From Glycine soja (lineage: Eukaryota; Streptophyta; Magnoliopsida; Fabales; Fabaceae), in contig NC_041016.1 of the NCBI RefSeq assembly GCF_004193775.1, positions 38,162,176 through 38,226,175 on the forward strand: a DNA stretch of 64,000 bases. The letters run 5' to 3'. Positions 62,605-64,000 of the stretch are shown here, one piece after another; position 1 is the first letter of the stretch; the number at the start of each line of letters is the position of its first letter. The position numbers and the translations under genes are program-made. Below the pieces are notes generated by a model. That model was not told where the DNA came from and did not search any database. It saw only the letters and a program-made list of their open reading frames with translations.

Positions 62605-63797
62605 GAAGTTTGTATTGTCGCTCAGATCTTGACTAGTTATAACTTTTTGAATAAGATGAATTTATCCCACGTTTTTACTCCAAAAATCAGTGCGAATCAA
62701 GTCACTCCCGCATTTTATCTCTAGCATGCATTGTATGTTGGTCTCGTCCTTTGTCACGGGAAGCCGGAAGGTCCATATCACCTTCTTAACTGTACACATA
62801 GGGCACTGCGCCCCCAAATGCGCAAGTAAGAAGAGATAATTTTTCGGGCTCTCGTGTTTGTAAATGCATTCATATCATGCATCGCATAAACATCTCTTCA
62901 TGGCATCATAATGAACATATCGTTCCTGCATTTGTCTGTTATCATATTACAGCCTCACATTTTGCATGAGTCATGGCATCATCATGCATATGCGTTCAAC
63001 AAACTTTTTGATCTGCAAAATTGCATACCATTTGTTTTCATGTTTGCTCATCCTTGCGTTTTCCTCTACAAAACAAAAACAAAAAAGGGGAAGCGTCAAA
63101 CTTCACACTACATTCTTAGTTGCATGTGTTAGGCACCATGAGCCAACCATGTTGGGATCATAAACCCATTTCTAAAAAAAAAAAAACACACACAACAACA
63201 AAACAAAATAATTGAACATGGTACCTAATGCATGGTTAACTAGGAAATGGTGTTTCTTCGGGCATCTCAATTTCATAATTACATTTTCCATGCATAGCTT
63301 AAAGTATGCCCGAGTCATTCATCCCTATGAGATGTTGTTGAAGTATTGGCGGTCAGAATTGTCATTCCTTGGATTATAGGGTTGAACCAAGCTCATGCTT
63401 TTACAAAAAGGTTCATCAAGTCAAGTTGAAATATGGAAGTAACCGTCTTGCAAAATTGGGGCAAAAGATGAATCGAGTCACATCACTGCTTCGTCTACTG
63501 CCAAACATATTTAGGATTGTTGATGTCCTTGTTACTTCCAGTTTCACCTTGACAAAGATGTCATGGATCATGTTGAAAATCTAAATTGATTCAACCCCAT
63601 ATCCTGCGTAAAAATTCACAATACTTCAACTGTACATCATTCGCATACATCCATGCTTTTCATTGGTTGCATTACTCATTGCATTCTTTCCTTGAAAAAT
63701 AAAATAAAATAAAATAAAATGAACTTAATCATTGTTATAAAAAAGAAAAGGACACGCTTTACGGCCCCCTTACCGAACTCGTGCTAGAGCTAGAGTA
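62605..63797 (+). other. Element H spacer between ORF1 and gag
   Basis: 1.2 kb with no protein-like frame. It includes GCATCGCATAAACATC and CATGCATATGCGTTC phrases (62880-63000), an A/CA-rich run (63174-63205) and an AAAATAAAATAAAAT run (63695-63720). Similar long spacers occur in Ogre elements. Confidence 0.6.
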
Positions 63798-64000
63798 ATG
63801 GGTGAAGCAGAGGAGGTGCAAGAGAAGATGAAGGCCGACATGGAGGCCATGAAAGAGCAAATGGCCACAATGATGGAGGCCATGATGAGCATGAAGAAGA
63901 TAATGGAAGCCAATGCGGTTATAGTTGCCGCTACTAGCGCTGTCGCTAAGGTGAACCTGATGCTCCCATCTGGCCTCAAGCAAATGAATCATCCAACCTC
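63798..64000 (+). CDS. gag: N-terminus of Ogre gag, element H (runs off the window)
   Basis: Open from ATG 63798 to the window edge (67 codons). It begins MGEAEEVQEKMKADMEAMKE and continues with a Met/Glu/Lys-rich helix (MATMMEAMMSMKKIMEANAV) and then an Ala/Val segment. A Met-rich coiled-coil start is typical of Tat-lineage gag. Position, about 1.2 kb after ORF1 in the same orientation, supports the call. The rest of the element is outside. Confidence 0.7.
   Translation, partial: MGEAEEVQEKMKADMEAMKEQMATMMEAMMSMKKIMEANAVIVAATSAVAKVNLMLPSGLKQMNHPT

Noticed and set aside
1..64000. Host protein-coding genes, tRNA or rRNA genes
   Set aside because: Every protein-like frame belongs to a retrotransposon; I saw no tRNA-like cloverleaf apart from primer-binding sites, and no rRNA sequence.

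Overview
This is repeat-rich plant DNA with no convincing cellular gene. Nearly every base can be assigned to LTR retrotransposons nested in one another. The families seen are Ogre/Tat and Athila/Calypso Gypsy elements, Sirevirus-like Copia elements with GTAATCGATTAC palindromes in their LTRs, and an internally deleted Gypsy family. Together they resemble a legume, most likely Glycine (soybean), in pericentromeric-type heterochromatin. The species call comes from family resemblance recalled from the literature, not from a search.

Backbone: one minus-strand Ogre/Tat element (J) runs from its 3' LTR end at 2499 to a truncated protease end at about 59920. J landed in an older plus-strand Ogre gag (818-2498). 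J's own sequence is only about 11 kb; the rest of that 57 kb is later insertions. Read 5' to 3' on the minus strand, J has protease (59.9-58.9 kb), a probable intron acceptor (38.39 kb), RT, RNase H, archaeal-type RNase H, integrase (38.4-35.3 and 26.7-26.4 kb), an extra ORF (25.2-24.5 kb), a tandem-repeat 3' region (22.2-19.7 kb) and a 3' LTR (19.68-18.56 and 2.70-2.50 kb).

Insertions into J, with target-site duplications read from the sequence: Athila-type element I (minus, 2699-18555, GTTCA/GTTCG), itself hit by solo LTR K (4244-5800, GTAGC) and deleted Sirevirus B (14089-18137, TTCTC); solo Ogre-type LTR L (22203-24143, GAATG); Sirevirus M (26723-35302, ACCTT); non-autonomous Gypsy element E (minus, 38821-45232, GGCGC); pol-less Sirevirus C (45344-58894, AAACC), itself hit by non-autonomous Gypsy element D (46974-52251, TCCTC) and solo LTR B2 (56182-57824, ATAAC). 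To the right of J lie a truncated E-family LTR with leader (G, 59921-61479), an Ogre-type LTR fragment (61480-61905) and another plus-strand Ogre (H) with ORF1 and the start of gag, running off the window.

Most interesting: (1) Sirevirus LTRs carry, downstream of the TATA box, two consecutive arrays of short hairpins. Within each array the loop is nearly constant (GGGTACA; GGACTAACCGCCTGA) while the stems differ and show compensatory changes. (2) A third ORF with a basic N-terminus and no membrane segment is preserved in M and C although pol is dead or absent, and each copy is preceded by its own cluster of LTR-type palindromes; J has a possible distant relative of it. (3) D and E share the same fossil, deleted RT, which implies a gag-bearing lineage multiplied in trans.
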